A DNA stretch of 64,000 nucleotides, taken from the NCBI GenBank assembly GCA_012656075.1, contig JAAKBF010000356.1:58562-122561 (forward strand). The letters are read 5' to 3'. This DNA comes from Phytophthora hibernalis (lineage: Eukaryota; Oomycota; Peronosporomycetes; Peronosporales; Peronosporaceae). Numbering within the stretch: the stretch's first letter is position 1; each line of letters begins with the position of its first letter. The position numbers and the translations under genes are program-made. Shown here piece after piece: positions 41,315 to 53,551 of the stretch. The notes under the pieces are model-generated. The model was given only the letters and a program-made list of their open reading frames with translations, did not search any database and had not been told where the DNA came from.

Positions 41315-44260
41315 TGTTGATGGCCATTGGTCGGGGAAGTTCACTGCTGCTGCTACGGTAGGCGATCGGGCCGCAGTGCAGCGGGTGCAGCACGTTGAAG
41401 GTGTGGGCCGCCGCGGCGCGAGTGGGGAAGGGCATGGTGCTCATCATGGCGGGAGACGGAGGGTTTTGACTGTCTGGTGGCTTGCTGAGCACCGAGCGAA
41501 TTCGCGAATGACTCGGTCTGGCCGCCACACGCAGCACGCGTTTCGGCGGCCAACTACGGCGAGATTCCAGGCGCGGGTCAGTGCGCGACTTACTCCTGTT
41601 CCGGACGCACGAACTCCTCGCTGATTAGCGCTGACACCAAGGTCGCTCTTCTCTTCTCTCGGGGCGCCATCGCCTGTCGCGGGCTCGAAATCTTAGTCTG
41701 CAGACGCGGCGCGTATGAGCCTTTGCTCTGCTTGGTGTGGCTGTGCGTCGTCGTCTGGTGATAAATGAGCCTGCTACAGTGGGACTTGACCCCTTTGAAG
41801 TTGGAATAAGACACGCAAAGATCGCTTGAACGCTCACTTTTTGCAGAGCCGGACGACACCCCCGAAACCCAACTGGACCCAAAATGGCTGTCCCATTCGC
41901 GCACGCGACCTGGGAGACGCCTCTAGATCGGCACTGATTGGCTTGCCACGGTTTTGTAGATCCACCTGAATATCTAGCATAAAGTGCACTTGGCCGAACT
42001 TGCACTTTTGCAACCGCCACGACGGACTCGTCGGTGAGTAACGCAGTTCATGCAGCCAAGGCTGCCACTGCCATCCTGGGATCACCAGAAGCGACCTACG
42101 ACACATGGTTTGGCGGCTTGCGCGCTGTGCTTCAGACCCAAGTGGTGGGTGTCGGCTCGATCTAGGCTAGATCCTAGCCACTCCACCAAAAGGACCGCCT
42201 CAAGGTGTCGCTGCTGGGTGACAGCTCTGCTAAAACGAAGGCCTGACGCTCTTCCGACCGTTTCGGCCGTCGCACCATTGCGTTTGGATAAGATACGGTG
42301 GATCTTCAGGATGACACCATGCAACCTGCACAAACTCACTCAATTGCAAAACAATCCACCGAGCTCACTTCAACGTGGTCAAGCCAAACCCGTATTTGCG
42401 TCCGGCCAGTAGTAGACACGTGCTCGTTCAGCGTGAATTCTGCACTGGCCAGCATCACTGTATCAGCGGTTTCAGCGTGTTTCGGAGCCGCACAAAGCGC
42501 TCGACAGGCGTGTGCTCCTGCGGCACCCAGCGAAAGAACATCTCAGACAATCTGCCGGACATGTACGGAGTTCAATCTCAGACAAAGGAAGTTCAGCGCT
42601 CGAGTGAGCTTCGCTAATAATTGCAGTCTAGACGTCGAGAATGTCTTAGGCTCCCTGCCATCCGTGCGTAACTCCGGCAGCCACGCTCGAATCACCAAAA
42701 TAGATAGTTTCAACGGCGTTGAGGCGAGTCTCGCGCTGACGCTTTCGCCATGAAGGTTAAGAGGCGTCAACCAAGCGGAAGTGGCCAGTGTCGTGTTGCT
42801 CCCCGCGCGTGGATCTCGGTCCACATATTTGGCAATCCTTGCGCACCAAGAAATTCATTCGTGCTGGCAAAGAATCCTCCTTGTAAAAAGAGTGACCCCG
42901 TGTGCAATTGGTATCACCTTGGGGTGTGCTCTAGTGTTTGAGCTGGCTATTGTAATGGCTTCGCTTTTCCCGTGGCCAGCTCGATCGCTTGACAGGGATC
43001 GAAAGCTGTAAATAGCTAATGAGGACTGCAACAAAGCAGGAGTGGTTTCCAAACGCTCGCCCAAGCCTGCTTCTTCATTACTGAGTGTGTCGTCGCACAG
43101 CGTAGGAATGTTAACCACAGCGACTTTGATTACGGTTCCACGCCGCCCATGCGCTCGAACCCATGCAAAGCAGTTTATGTAGCGCCTCTGAGAGACCGCC
43201 GTCGGCGATCGTCTGGCTAGACAACTTTAGATTCTTCCTGATCTCGTGGCCATGCCAATCCTCACCGAGTGGGTGGTGTCATCGCGCGGCATACCGAGTT
43301 GGTGCGGCCACCTTAGACAAATGGAACAAGCACGGTGATACTTGGCATCGAGTAGAGGGATCCCCACAAAACTTGCACAGTCATGGCTTCAAACATGGAT
43401 CCTCCTTACGTGTATCCTCGAGAGAGAAAACAACACAGCTCTCGGACGTGAGGCTTCAACGAACGGACGGCACCGATAGCGAAGGTGCCAGTACTTGGAG
43501 CTCCTTTCCTGCAAGTGGTTTTGTGAAGCCCGTTCAAGGTCCACCCCACGCATGCTGAACTTGACGGGCACCGCGGACAACCGATCTGGACCGAATGAGT
43601 GGAGACTACACTATACATGTACAAATCGGATGCTAATGCCTCTGGGAGACAAGGAGCGGCGCTTTTGCCCTGATGACACGCGCCGCGGGCCGCCCAGTCA
43701 GACTGAATAAGATTAAGACGGCAAGGTGCGCTTGGCTATCGAGTTGATCAAGCGAGTATAGCGTACTCCCCTTCGGTCGGCGCTCTGCAACATGAGCAGC
43801 GTACCTCGTATCGCCCTTTTGGCCAACTACATGACAAACTAGCCAGATATCAGCGTGCATTTTCAGCCGCAGGCCCCACCAATGTCGCTTGATCCGACGG
43901 CTTTCAAGCCTAACGCTATTATAATGTGCGTCCAGTGTTCCAGCTCTACATCGGTGAAGCCGGGGTGGCCAACGACTGGTGCTCGGGTGTGAACGGGTAT
44001 TGTTGAATTTGGTTTTGCCAGCGTCGGCAGCTCTGCACAGTCCTACTCGCATCGATGAGGGTCACTCGCTTCGATTGTTAGCCTAAAACGTTAGCTCCAG
44101 CAAGTAAAACACCTCGCAAATCACTACGTGGCGGCTTCGAAAAGCTTCACAAAACCACTCGAAGATTGTATGAAGAAAGTTGAAGTTGCTTTGTAGATCA
44201 GTTTATAATTCTCTTTTTGGTCATTTACAATTTTAATTGTAAAATCAAATTTTGATTTTG
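41315..44260. repeat. left arm of a large inverted duplication
   Basis: This stretch is the reverse complement of 61058-64000 with only scattered substitutions and one-base indels; paired positions sum to about 105315-105318. One difference is an extra G in GTCGGGGAAG near 41334. Past 44260 similarity drops to a weak match for about 50 bases. The arm includes the 5' part of the RWP-RK locus and a conserved 139-codon frame. Confidence 0.9.
43633..44052 (-). CDS. unidentified 139-codon frame in the left arm
   Basis: Not recognised. The protein starts MRVGLCRAADAGKTKF, is rich in Arg, His and Leu, and has no clear signal peptide or membrane segment. The same frame is intact and identical in the right arm (61266-61685), but because the arms are nearly identical this says little about selection. 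Frames that continue it downstream are broken. It may be chance or a decayed gene. Confidence 0.25.
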   Translation of the reverse strand: MRVGLCRAADAGKTKFNNTRSHPSTSRWPPRLHRCRAGTLDAHYNSVRLESRRIKRHWWGLRLKMHADIWLVCHVVGQKGDTRYAAHVAERRPKGSTLYSLDQLDSQAHLAVLILFSLTGRPAARVIRAKAPLLVSQRH

Positions 44261-44780
44261 CTCAATTTGGAGTTCAAATATGGAAATTTTTGTTCAATTC
44301 GTTTGGAAGCTCCACAAGGCCCACCTAACGTCCTCTGTCATGAACTAGTGTTTATGAAGCGCACTTGCCCGCAACTCTGCGATCTCTCGCTTAAACGTCC
44401 ATTTACAAAGGATTGTTTATTTAGCAGCACAGCTGGGCTTGCTCCGAGGACTCAAAAGATGCCAGAGAGCACGATGGACACCGCTACACATCACAGGAAA
44501 CAACGAACTAACTGTGAGGCAGCACGTTGCGCGGACTGTTGGAACCCTGCCCTCGGGCGGGTTCGCACTATAAGCGCACTTGTTAACGACGCAACAAAAG
44601 AGAGAGTGAGATTGAGCTTACCTCTGCCTCAGCTAGACAGCTCGACCTCTACATATACTTTGCAGTCACTATCGCGCTACCACTCTCGGGTGGGAGGGTA
44701 CGTCGCAGCTGCCGACGCATCTTCTGCGGCCAATCCTCAGCCGCTCACTTGCAGTGCACGCGTGCACTTCAACACTCCTC
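44261..44780. other. inner junction of the left arm; no gene recognised
   Basis: The first 50 bases are AT-rich and resemble the flank at 61008-61057 weakly. The rest may be LTR sequence of the copia remnant that starts at about 44790, but no LTR pair was found. Confidence 0.3.
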
Positions 44781-44789
44781 CTCGTCGGT

Positions 44790-45030
44790 CGATGCGTTCA
44801 AACCGACTAGGACAGTCCAACGATAGCCCTCAGCTCACGCAGCCTCGAGCCCGGCAGTGCTTTGGTGAGCACGTCCGCTGGCATGCTCTTCCCTTCGCAG
44901 TATTCTGGAGCCAGCATCCCCGTCTTGGTAAAATACACGACGGACTTGATTCTGGCGTCGATATGCTTGGCTTTGGACGCCGCCTTCTCTCCGTCAACTG
45001 TTTAAGTGCCGCTTGATTGTCGACACGCAT
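44790..45030 (-). pseudogene. copia RNase H C-terminal remnant
   Basis: In mixed minus-strand frames the stretch reads RVDNQAALKQL, then S-K-A-K-H-I-D-A-R-I-K-S-V-V-Y and M-P-A-D-V-L-T-K-A-L-P. This is the end of copia RNase H, where D-N-Q-A and H-I-D-x-R are usual and K-A-L-P closes the protein. Upstream sequence is not recognisably copia, so it is a short 3' fragment. Confidence 0.7.
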
Positions 45031-45810
45031 GTGAACGGTTTCTGAGCAGCCGCACCCACATCAACTGTACGATTAAGATGTGGAAACTGGGCAGCGTCAT
45101 GCTGGTATTTTCCACCGATCTTGGCAGTGACGGCGGAGGGAGGGCGACAGCCAACAAAACGTTCGGCATGATAACATCTAATCTCATGATCAACTTCATC
45201 TTCTGGGTGAGCGGATCCACGCGTGATACATGGTCTAAATGCCGTTCGTATTGAACAGGAGATCGAACACGTACCTAGGTGTGGTGTGAACTGGACTTTT
45301 GGGATCCGAGATCAAGCCATCGAGCCAATTGACGGGAAACGGAACAGCTCGCTTTGGCGACATCATCATGCAGAGTGAGCGGACACACTGGCTATCGTTT
45401 ACTACGACGGATTGGACTTTTCCGGGGTGACGTTAAGTAAATCCAAGCGACGGCCCTTCGGTTGTGGAACCGCTTGAAAACAGTGGCATTGCTGTGCGAC
45501 TGTTGATCAACCGGTCCAAACAGTGGGCGAGAAATACAGATACGGTCATCAACTTTCACATGATGCGCGCTTTGACGTCTGGGTAGGCGTCCTGCACTCA
45601 TGACTTCGAAAAATGAGGCTAAAATGGGAGAGATTGTTTCGCGTGCGACCTTCCGGCGGTGAAGGAGTGCTGCAATAGTACGGGTACTAGCTTTCGACCG
45701 ACATAACAATTCGGCAACGACGTCACGCACAAATGTGGACATCCTACGGACCGCGCTGTCGACGCAGTCGGTTGCGTGCTGCGACGGTAACACGAACTCA
45801 GTGCTATGTT
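45031..45810. other. unassigned; minus-strand frame of 133 codons without motif
   Basis: The frame 45392-45793 (minus) is basic and serine/arginine-rich and is not recognised. It could be a further decayed piece of the adjacent copia element. Confidence 0.25.
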
Positions 45811-46212
45811 GTCTCAGCTGGATGATATGTAGATATACTAGCAGAGCATACGCAAGACCGCCAAAACTTCATCGTGCGTAGCAGCACCGGCTAGGAAGTG
45901 ACGACGGGTCCGGGGTGCAATTTAAGTCGACCACGTTTTGCGCTAATGCTGTAGGACCACGAGACGTCTATGCATGAGGCGACCGGCAAGATTAAGGACT
46001 GCTACAACAGGCTCCTCAATCGGTCCTTCATCTTGCCGGTCGGCTCATGCATAGACGGCTCGTGGTCTTACAGCATTAGCGCAAAACGTGGTCGACTTAA
46101 ATTGCACCCCGGACCCGCATCGTCACTTCCTAGCCGGTACTGCGACACACGATGAAGTTATGGCGGTCTCGCGTATGCCCTGCTCGTACATCCACATATC
46201 ACCCAGCTGAGC
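45811..46212. mobile_element. foldback element: inverted-repeat arms of about 182 bp, loop about 37 bases
   Basis: Arms 45811-45992 and 46030-46212 are reverse complements with roughly 10% differences. The outer word is CTCAGCTGG, and the inner words are GACCGGCAAGAT and ATCTTGCCGGTC. The loop itself can pair AAGGAC with GTCCTT, leaving about 23 unpaired bases. RNA from either strand would make a hairpin of about 400 bases. It may be a foldback MITE or a head-to-head duplicate of an element fragment. Confidence 0.85.
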
Positions 46213-46990
46213 CGCCTTGGCGCAAATAAGATGCCTTGGTGGGACTCTGTGACCACTGCTTCAACGCTATGTCGACATACTGAGATGTCCAACATCCCAC
46301 TTGGCCGGAGTGTTGTCAACGTCGACAACGGCTGTCAACATACCGGTGATTTTAGCCTACGCGGGCTTCATAGCTCTTAGAACATCCTCTGGGAGGAGAA
46401 ACAGATGAACACCACGACCACAACTGATAGACATGACTGACGATTGGTATCAAGGAAGAACGAAGTGCTCTTTACAAAGCTAAACTGCAAATTACTTGAA
46501 CGGGGTCCTGTTTATGACCATTCCTTGCCCGCATACTGAAAATGGGAGTTTCATGCAGTGAAGCAGTGGTTCCCATATTTAGGGCGCGATAAGACGCAAA
46601 CGACACGAGGCAGCGCGGCAGCAGAAGCGCCATTCTGCGTCTTCTCCGCCCAAGCACAAGCAGGAAAACCTGAACCCGCCCTTCTCTACCCTTTATCTTG
46701 TAGAGGCTCAGCCCGACCTTGCGGTCGAGCTGCAGCGGGGTAGATGCTTAGCCATAACCCACAACGCGATTGAGTGCTTGGCCTCCATGCCTGAGCGTTG
46801 GAAGGAGAAACCCCTTTTTCTGTTTCCGTGTCAAACCTATTTTCCGAGAAACGGCTCACATAGGATGGAAAATAGGTACGGAAGGCGGGGAAGCGTCGTT
46901 TTCTTGTTGATGTTGTAGTGACGTACAATAAGAGAAAATATGACGATTGTCGTTCCCGCCCTGAAAACGCACTGCGCAACGTCGCAGCAT
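46213..46990. other. no gene recognised
   Basis: Short frames only. The minus-strand reading next to the foldback (to about 46380) looks weakly protein-like (DNTPAKWDVGHLSMS) but broken. Confidence 0.3.
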
Positions 46991-46994
46991 ACTG

Positions 46995-47455
46995 GTGCGA
47001 TGGTGCAGCATCAGGGCGGTCGCATGCGATTGCCCAGTATGCAGATGTTCTGCAATGCTAATTCTGCGGGCCGCAACCATGCTAATTTGGCCAACAAGCT
47101 TTGTCTTTGTGGGCTGTGTGATCGGTGAATACACTGGAATTTATACCACACACGACTACGATAAGGACTTGGACGTGATAAGCGAGTATGCCATGAAGTT
47201 GCAGACAAGGGCGTCAGTGAAAAAGGTATATATCGATGCAAAAAGTGTGGAGGGCTAACTCGTTTTGTCAACCACTCTTGTGCACCAAACTGCATATTTC
47301 CTAAAGCACGCTATCAGAAATTCACGAAAGTGCTTGTCGTCGTCATTAAGCCGATTCCGGCCGGTGCCGATGTTACCATCAGCTATGGTGATGAGCTTTG
47401 GTTCACATGTTCATGTGGACACCCAAAATGCAAGACCAAAACCGTGTCGGAGTAG
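46995..47455 (+). pseudogene. SET-domain (histone lysine methyltransferase-like) fragment
   Basis: The plus strand reads FVFVGCVIGEYTGIY (about 47100-47145), then KKVYIDAK. After a one-base shift in an A run near 47240 it reads CGGLTRFVNHSCAPNC and VTISYGDELWF, finishing with a Cys-rich C-S-C-G-H-P-K-C post-SET-like end at the TAG at 47453-47455. N-H-S-C-x-P-N and I-x-Y-G-D-E are the diagnostic SET motifs for S-adenosylmethionine binding and catalysis. The piece covers only the second half of a SET enzyme plus part of its front. Cysteines upstream (46970-47095) may be pre-SET remains. A broken copy of a host chromatin gene, or transposon-carried. Confidence 0.75.
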
Positions 47456-47534
47456 AAGATTATTAACCTGCTTTACTGGTTAATAAATTCAAATTTTAAA
47501 TTTAACCAGTCAATCAAATCATAGGATCTTACCT

Positions 47535-49560
47535 CAAGCTATGGCCATGTGAATGATCTTTGCGTGCGGCCTGCCGCTCAACTTTTGGGGTGACGCCGTG
47601 CAGTATGCGGCGTATATCTTGAACCGGTCGCCGACGAACTCCAACCCCGGGTGTGCTTCGCCGTTCAAGGTGTTGACTAAGCAAACTCCACCTTTGGGCG
47701 AAATCGTGGTCTTTGGATCACCTTGCACGGTGTACCGGGACCCACGAAACAAGAACTTTTCTCAGTGAGCCCAACAGGGCATGATCGTGGGCATCAGTGA
47801 GGAAACCAAGGGTTACAGAGTGTATCTGCCCAAGGACCGGGTGGTAACACGTGAAAACCATCGAGACTCTGAATAAAACCCAGAACGAGCAGGTACAACG
47901 TCTGTATCTGCTGGAAGACGACGGCACCGACAAGGATGAGTCCACGGATAGTGTTTCGGGTGCCACCAAAACGGTCGACTCTGGAAATGCTACGACTGCG
48001 AGGGAGCGCAAGAAGAAGAGCAAGGGGCGTGCCAAGAAGAAAACCTGGCAGCGCGAACGGCACATGACGCGATCCGCCGGGCGCAAGACTGCCGAAGACG
48101 CGGGCGACTCCGCCGAGCAGGAGAAGCCCGACGTGAGCATCGTCAACAACGTCATGGAGGTGGACCCCAAAAACTATCGTGAGGCTATGCGTAGCCCGCA
48201 CCGAGATGGTTGGCTGAAAGCCATGACCGAGGAGTTGGAGGCTCTTGAGAACAACGGGGTCTGGAAGATCGGGCGCATGCCGCACGGCGTGCGCGTCTTG
48301 CATACGAAGTGGGTCTATAAGACCAAACGAGACGCCGAGGGTTTGCTCGAGCGACTCAAGGTCCGACAAATCGCCTGCGGCAACGAGCAGGAATTCGGGG
48401 TCAACTACGGCATTACGCTTGCCGCCGTCATCGAGATGACGAGCGTAAACCTCATCTTAGTTCTGTCCAGGAAGTGGCGAGTGCCTGCTAAACATGGAGA
48501 CGTGCCGAATGCCTACGTAAAGGCCGAGAAAGAAGCCGAATTAGACATCTACCTACCGATCTCGCAAGGAATGGTGCTGCCGAAGGGGCTATTGATGAAG
48601 CTTGGAGTGACGAGCATCAACGAGGTGGTGCTGGAGCTGCGCAAGGCGCTCTACAGCCTGAAGCAGGCCGGCCGACTCTGGAGCAAATTGCTTCACAAGA
48701 AGCTGATCAGCATCGGTTTCACCCAGAGCCTGGTAGACATGTGTGTCTACTACAGACTCTAGGCTGATGTCCTGCTAGTGGCAGTGACGACCTGCTGGTC
48801 ACCGGACCGAGCAAGCCGCAGTGGATGCGTTCTTTGGTGAGCTAGACGCGCTCTCAATCAAGGACCTGGGGCGCGCGCATAAGTTCCTGGGGATGCGCAT
48901 CGTATACCACGACTCCAACGGGTATTACCTGGACCAGGAGGTGACGATCACCGACCTGCTAAGGGAGCATGGCATGGAGCACGCGCATGGGGTATCGAAC
49001 GCCGATAGGAGATGACTCTAACGAATGCGCGCGCAGGGCACTGTTCCGCTCAAGACGAACGAAAGGAACGGGGCGGTGACCATCTCAGATTGTCAGTCGT
49101 TGATGGGAGTCTGCTATGGCTTGCAAGATGCACTCGGCCGGACATTGCCTTCGCCGTGCATAAGGCGACACGGCGCACGCATAGTCCAACCATGGACGAT
49201 TGGAAGCTCGCAAAGCGTATACTTCGGTACCTCGAGGGACTCGAGAGCTGGGCCTGTGCATGCGAGGTAAGGCCGACTCGGATGAGCCGCTGGAGGTGGT
49301 CGCGTACAGCGACGCTGACTTCGCCGCTGACAAAGAGGACCGCAAGTCCGTCACGGGCGGACTAATGACGGTCGACGATATGGCTATAGCGTGGGTTTGC
49401 CGGAAGCAGGGAGGTGTGTCCCTCTCGACGATGGAGGCCGAGTACACGGCGGCCTCTGTGATGGGACAAGAGCTGTTGGGAGTTCGCGAGCTACTGAACG
49501 AGCTCGGTGTGACTCGTGGTGATGACACGTGGTCGGTGGAAGATCTCGATGCGAATTTCC
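47535..49560 (+). pseudogene. copia pol remnant (integrase end, reverse transcriptase, RNase H)
   Basis: The integrase tail reads FWGDAVQYAAYILNRSPTN (about 47583-47640). Reverse transcriptase occupies the 303-codon frame 47851-48762, with HTKWVYKTKRDAEG, A-K-H-G-D-V-P-N-A-Y and L-R-K-A-L-Y-S-L-K-Q-A-G-R-L-W. The frame stops at 48762 just before the site of the catalytic Y-V-D-D, which is disrupted. RNase H follows in another frame, with YSDADFAADKEDRKS and STMEAEYTAAS (about 49305-49460). The 5' part (gag, protease, most of integrase) is missing and no LTR was seen. It belongs to a different copia family from the one at 33 kb. Confidence 0.85.
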
Positions 49561-49719
49561 CACAGGCCCGCACGTACGGTCAGCTTTGTGCTAATAATTT
49601 AGCCGATTGGAAGTCGGTATGGTCGCAACTCGCTCGTCGGTCCAAACTCTCCTTGCCAGATCAGGTGCGAATTGTGTGGGGTTAGTCTACGAGCGACAAA
49701 CGTCCTAGCAAGGCACTAA

Positions 49720-50082
49720 TCACGTCCACGTATGCGTGCTTGCTTTACGGATACGCCCATCGTACATTAACGATGATCAATGCCACGGAAGGGTTCCACA
49801 TGCGGTGGCTACGGCAGCACCTCAATCCGATTCGGCGACCATGAGATCACCGATCGGCAAAGCGTGCGGTGACCTCGCCGTGGCACGGATCGTGAAAGGT
49901 GAAGCCGCAGGCACCTACCTCATTGTCAATACCGATGGCGCGGATACAAAAGATGAAGGTGGTGAACGCCATTCGGCTAATCCACGACCTATCGCATCCA
50001 TATATAGATTTGTCCAACGAGATCATGGACAAGTCGTCGCTTCCTCCGGTTCATTACGAGTATGTAGCGCTTTTAGCCTAGG
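49720..50082 (+). pseudogene. reverse-transcriptase-like fragment, possibly DIRS-type or related
   Basis: The plus strand near 49975-50080 reads IRLIHDLSHPYIDLSNEIMD, then SLPPVHYEYVALLA. R-x-I-H-D-L-S followed by a short gap and Y-E-x-V-A-x-L-A resembles the first reverse-transcriptase motif of oomycete DIRS-like elements. The preceding bases back to about 49740 look weakly coding in other frames. Nothing follows in frame. Assigned from wording alone. Confidence 0.35.
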
Positions 50083-51637
50083 CTAATTGATCTCCTTCGA
50101 TTATTACTTGTTGGGCCCAGTCAAAAGCAATGTGACAAGGATGTATTCCTGATCTGGATACCTTACTAGACAGTAGAGATCTGCATGCTCAAGAACAAGC
50201 GTGTTCCGGCATCTGCACCAATACGCCGATGACGTGGTATGGATGTGTGGCCTAGAACCCCAACTCCACATGGGGAGGGAGCGTTGATTTATCTGCTCCG
50301 TTCGGCTGAACAGGGTCGCCTGTGCTCTATGGCATATTCGGTCACACCATCTCCTTCTTAGTCGGTAGAGAGATTCAAGCGAGCATGGACGCCACCGCCA
50401 CAGACGCAGACCCATTCGTTGTGTTTGCGTGAGTAGACGAACTTTCCGGTGACTATATTCTAAATTTTCTGAAATGACCAGAATATGTTTTGGGTGATAT
50501 TTTTAAAACGTGGCATAATGCATCGTTTTGGTCAATTTTCCCGTAGACATATTATTGGTCAATATTAAAATCATAATATTTAATTGGACGATTTCAGTAA
50601 AACGATGTATTATGACACGTTTTGGCCCAGTCAACAAAAGGGTTAAAAGGCGGGGTGGGTTATATTTCAGATAATCTCAAGCCTTCAAAGACCATGAGCT
50701 CGATAGGCAATACTAGAGCTGCAGTGCTGTCACATTCCCGACCCACAAACTGTCAGTGCCCTAAAACAAATGAAGCCATAGTCTGTTGTACGAAAATGCA
50801 AGTTTGTCTGTAACTATTGACAAGCACGACTGATTAATACAGACGTGCACAACTATGTACAGATAAATGAAACCATACATTCATTTTGTGTCACAACTCG
50901 GCGCTGCTTGGTTGTTGGCAGTCTCGCACTTCAACGTGCTATAAAGGGTTTTCTTGGGCACGCCTACACAACTTTATGTGACACAGCGTTTTTCGCTAAA
51001 ACAAATCTAGTCATTTTGGTAGACGCCAGACCCCGAGTCGCTCTCATCCCAGCCTGGAGGCCGCAAACCCCAAGCCCGAACGCGCTCCGTACCTCCAGTC
51101 AGTCCCTGCCAGCAGCACTCGGTTCGCGATCCCCTGTCAAATCCGTTAGCTTGGTGCGGATCGGTCTCGCATGTGGTCCTTTCAAGCGTGCAATGTGTCT
51201 ATAGCAGATCGAGATGACCTATAATTTGGGTCGTAAGGGGGAGAGGCTGTCTGTCTGGTTGTAGCTCCTCTATGCGCCGTTCGGCAGAGTCGAGTCACTT
51301 TCAAACGGCTTCTGGAAGCGATCACATCGACCAAGGAGGCACAACATTGTGCCACCGAGGGCATCGGAGGTCCCGCCCCACAAAGAGTGAGCAACATGTA
51401 GCCATGGGTTCAGCCTGTAATACCTAGCAACACCTCACTGCCAATGTGTTCCATGTGCTCTGTTGCGATACAGGTTACCAGGTGACGGATGATGTACGTA
51501 ACGCTGATATCGCCGCCCAACGTGAGTACACTGGTGCCTCAAGGTCCGTCATGTTTGCGATCGACCCATTTTACCGGTGGGGTTATCTGGCAAACCGTCT
51601 GCACTGCCCCTGCTGCTGGAGGTCACATATGTGCCCA

Positions 51638-52040
51638 GGGCTTTCAGATCAATCGTGGTTGCGGTGCAGTCAGCTGTAGTTCCGCAGCCGTGGTGTAAAT
51701 GCCGGATGACGGAAAGACAGGGTTATGCCCGATGTTTTCCAGCTTCTGTGGGTGTACGTTGTCTCGATCTTATTGCCATGGGCTATCGCTGATTTTACAT
51801 TTAGGCACAGAGCAGCGCGGCAGTCACACACGCGTTCAGGGCTTTCCTGATCGATTGTGGTTCCGGCGCAGTCAGCTGTAGGTCCGCAGTTGTGGTGTAA
51901 ATGCCGGGTGGCGGCAAGACAGGGCATGCCCGATGTTTTCCATGTTCTGTGTAGTGTATGTCATCTCGATCTTTTTCCATGAATTATCGCTGATTTTACT
52001 TGTTGGGACAGGTCAGCCCGGCAGCGTAGGATAATGCAGG
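51638..52040. repeat. 202-bp tandem duplication, two diverged copies
   Basis: CAGTCAGCTGTA recurs at 51667 and 51869. Both copies then run through TCCGCAG, GTGGTGTAAATGCCGG, GCCCGATGTTTTCCA and TATCGCTGATTTTAC, with about 15% difference. Confidence 0.85.
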
Positions 52041-52827
52041 TTTTAGTGGGGGGTTGTGTGGTCTGAACTAGTGGTGTCATTGACTTACGTATATCGTAGG
52101 TCTTACTTGATCTACGTGTTGGAAGGAGTCACCACAAAGTTGCATGGTTGCTTGGTCGAATTGCCGTCGGAGATATTAAGGAAGATATAGACCCGTAGGC
52201 ACTTTCAACGTGCATAGTCTTGAAAAGGGAAATGCTGCCCTGATCGAGCATCTCGAATCCGCGCCACACACAGAGAAAAGTTACTGAACTTTTGATGTTC
52301 ATGTAGACGATTGAGCCAGGGTATTAATCCTGATTACTTACAACAGTGATGAACAATCTCAGCAATGGAAGTTCGTGTCGTGCGTCGTAAATGAGATATC
52401 GGTGGATGCTGGTCGTGCACTCTGAGATCATCTTGGACTGCTGCTATTCTTACTACTTTTTGCCTCCTCGTCACTTGCAGAACATTCCTCCTCTTCAGTA
52501 TCAGACATGCAAGCTGCCGGGTCGGAGTTGAGAAGCTAAGCATCCGTGCTAGCTCGGTCTCGAATTCCATCGCACAAGTCAAAGCAGTACGCGCATCGCT
52601 GTAAAATAGCTGACCGAATACTTGGCTCGTTCACGTCACAACCTTGTCCCGTGAACTGGGTCAGTCTTCTGTCGTTCGAAACGTACTCTCCAGCAAAGAA
52701 ATCTTATTGGTAATGTCTTTACAGATAGCGCTCATAGCAGGTCACCACCAGGTCAGGTTAAACCAGGTCACCATCTGAGACACAGCTAGTAATTGCCAAG
52801 TGGCACATTTTTTCAGGACTTTGCAGG

Positions 52828-53090
52828 ACAAGGCTGGCGTAATTTAGTCGGCGTATTTACGCCAGCAACGTCAAGGGTTTGCCACGTGCAGGCGTGTCTT
52901 AAACCGGCAACAATGGCTATTTGGAAGTACGAAGATACGGCCAGTATTTGTCGTGTGAAACTGTCAGTCAGCCCGTTGGCAGGATTAAGCTGGCGTAACT
53001 AGGTCGGCGTAGTTACCCCAGAGGTTGTCAATGATTAGACACGAGCAGACGTGTTTTCAACGAGCAACAAAGGCTGTTAGAAAACTAAAA
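52828..53090. repeat. 160-bp tandem duplication, strongly diverged
   Basis: GCTGGCGTAA, GTCGGCGTA and a later GCAACAA-GGCT block recur in the same order about 160 bases apart (from 52829 and from 52989). Confidence 0.65.
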
Positions 53091-53551
53091 ATAACGACTG
53101 TGTAGCAAAGCCGACTTCAGATCGGTCATGCACTCATTGTTGGATTTCCCATTAGAGGCACACACTACACCTTAGTAACGTAATTACACCCGTCGTGGTA
53201 ACATGCCGCATGGGCGTCGTTCCGCTCGACTAAGGCGACGGAATGTAACACCGCAGACCATTCAAAGTTTTCATCTATCGTCAAGGCAGACACGCGCGGC
53301 TCGTCGGTCTCAAAACAATCGATGTAACATAGATGAATCATGTACATTTTAACGATGCTATGCACAACCGGGCAGATTCGCCTCAAGATCAAGTTTCGCT
53401 TGCGGACGAGATTCCTACTGAAATCGCAGCAACAACCGACATGGTTACACCAATTATACCAGCTTTGAGAGGAACTTTGGGAGGAACCCGGTGAATCCAC
53501 ACGGTGGCATTTTTGCTGAATCCATTTGATAGAGATCACGAGTTGGATAAC

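Larger units (their letters stand above)
50090..53550. other. non-coding, with two diverged tandem duplications
   Basis: No convincing gene is seen. The stretch contains a 202-bp tandem pair (about 51638-52040) and a diverged 160-bp tandem pair (about 52828-53090). A 124-codon minus frame at 53165-53539 has no recognisable motif. Confidence 0.4.

Noticed and set aside
41082..41624. 180-codon plus-strand frame
   Set aside because: It is antisense to the RWP-RK domain and its upstream coding region.
47794..48369. 191-codon minus-strand frame
   Set aside because: It is antisense to the copia reverse transcriptase frame 47851-48762.
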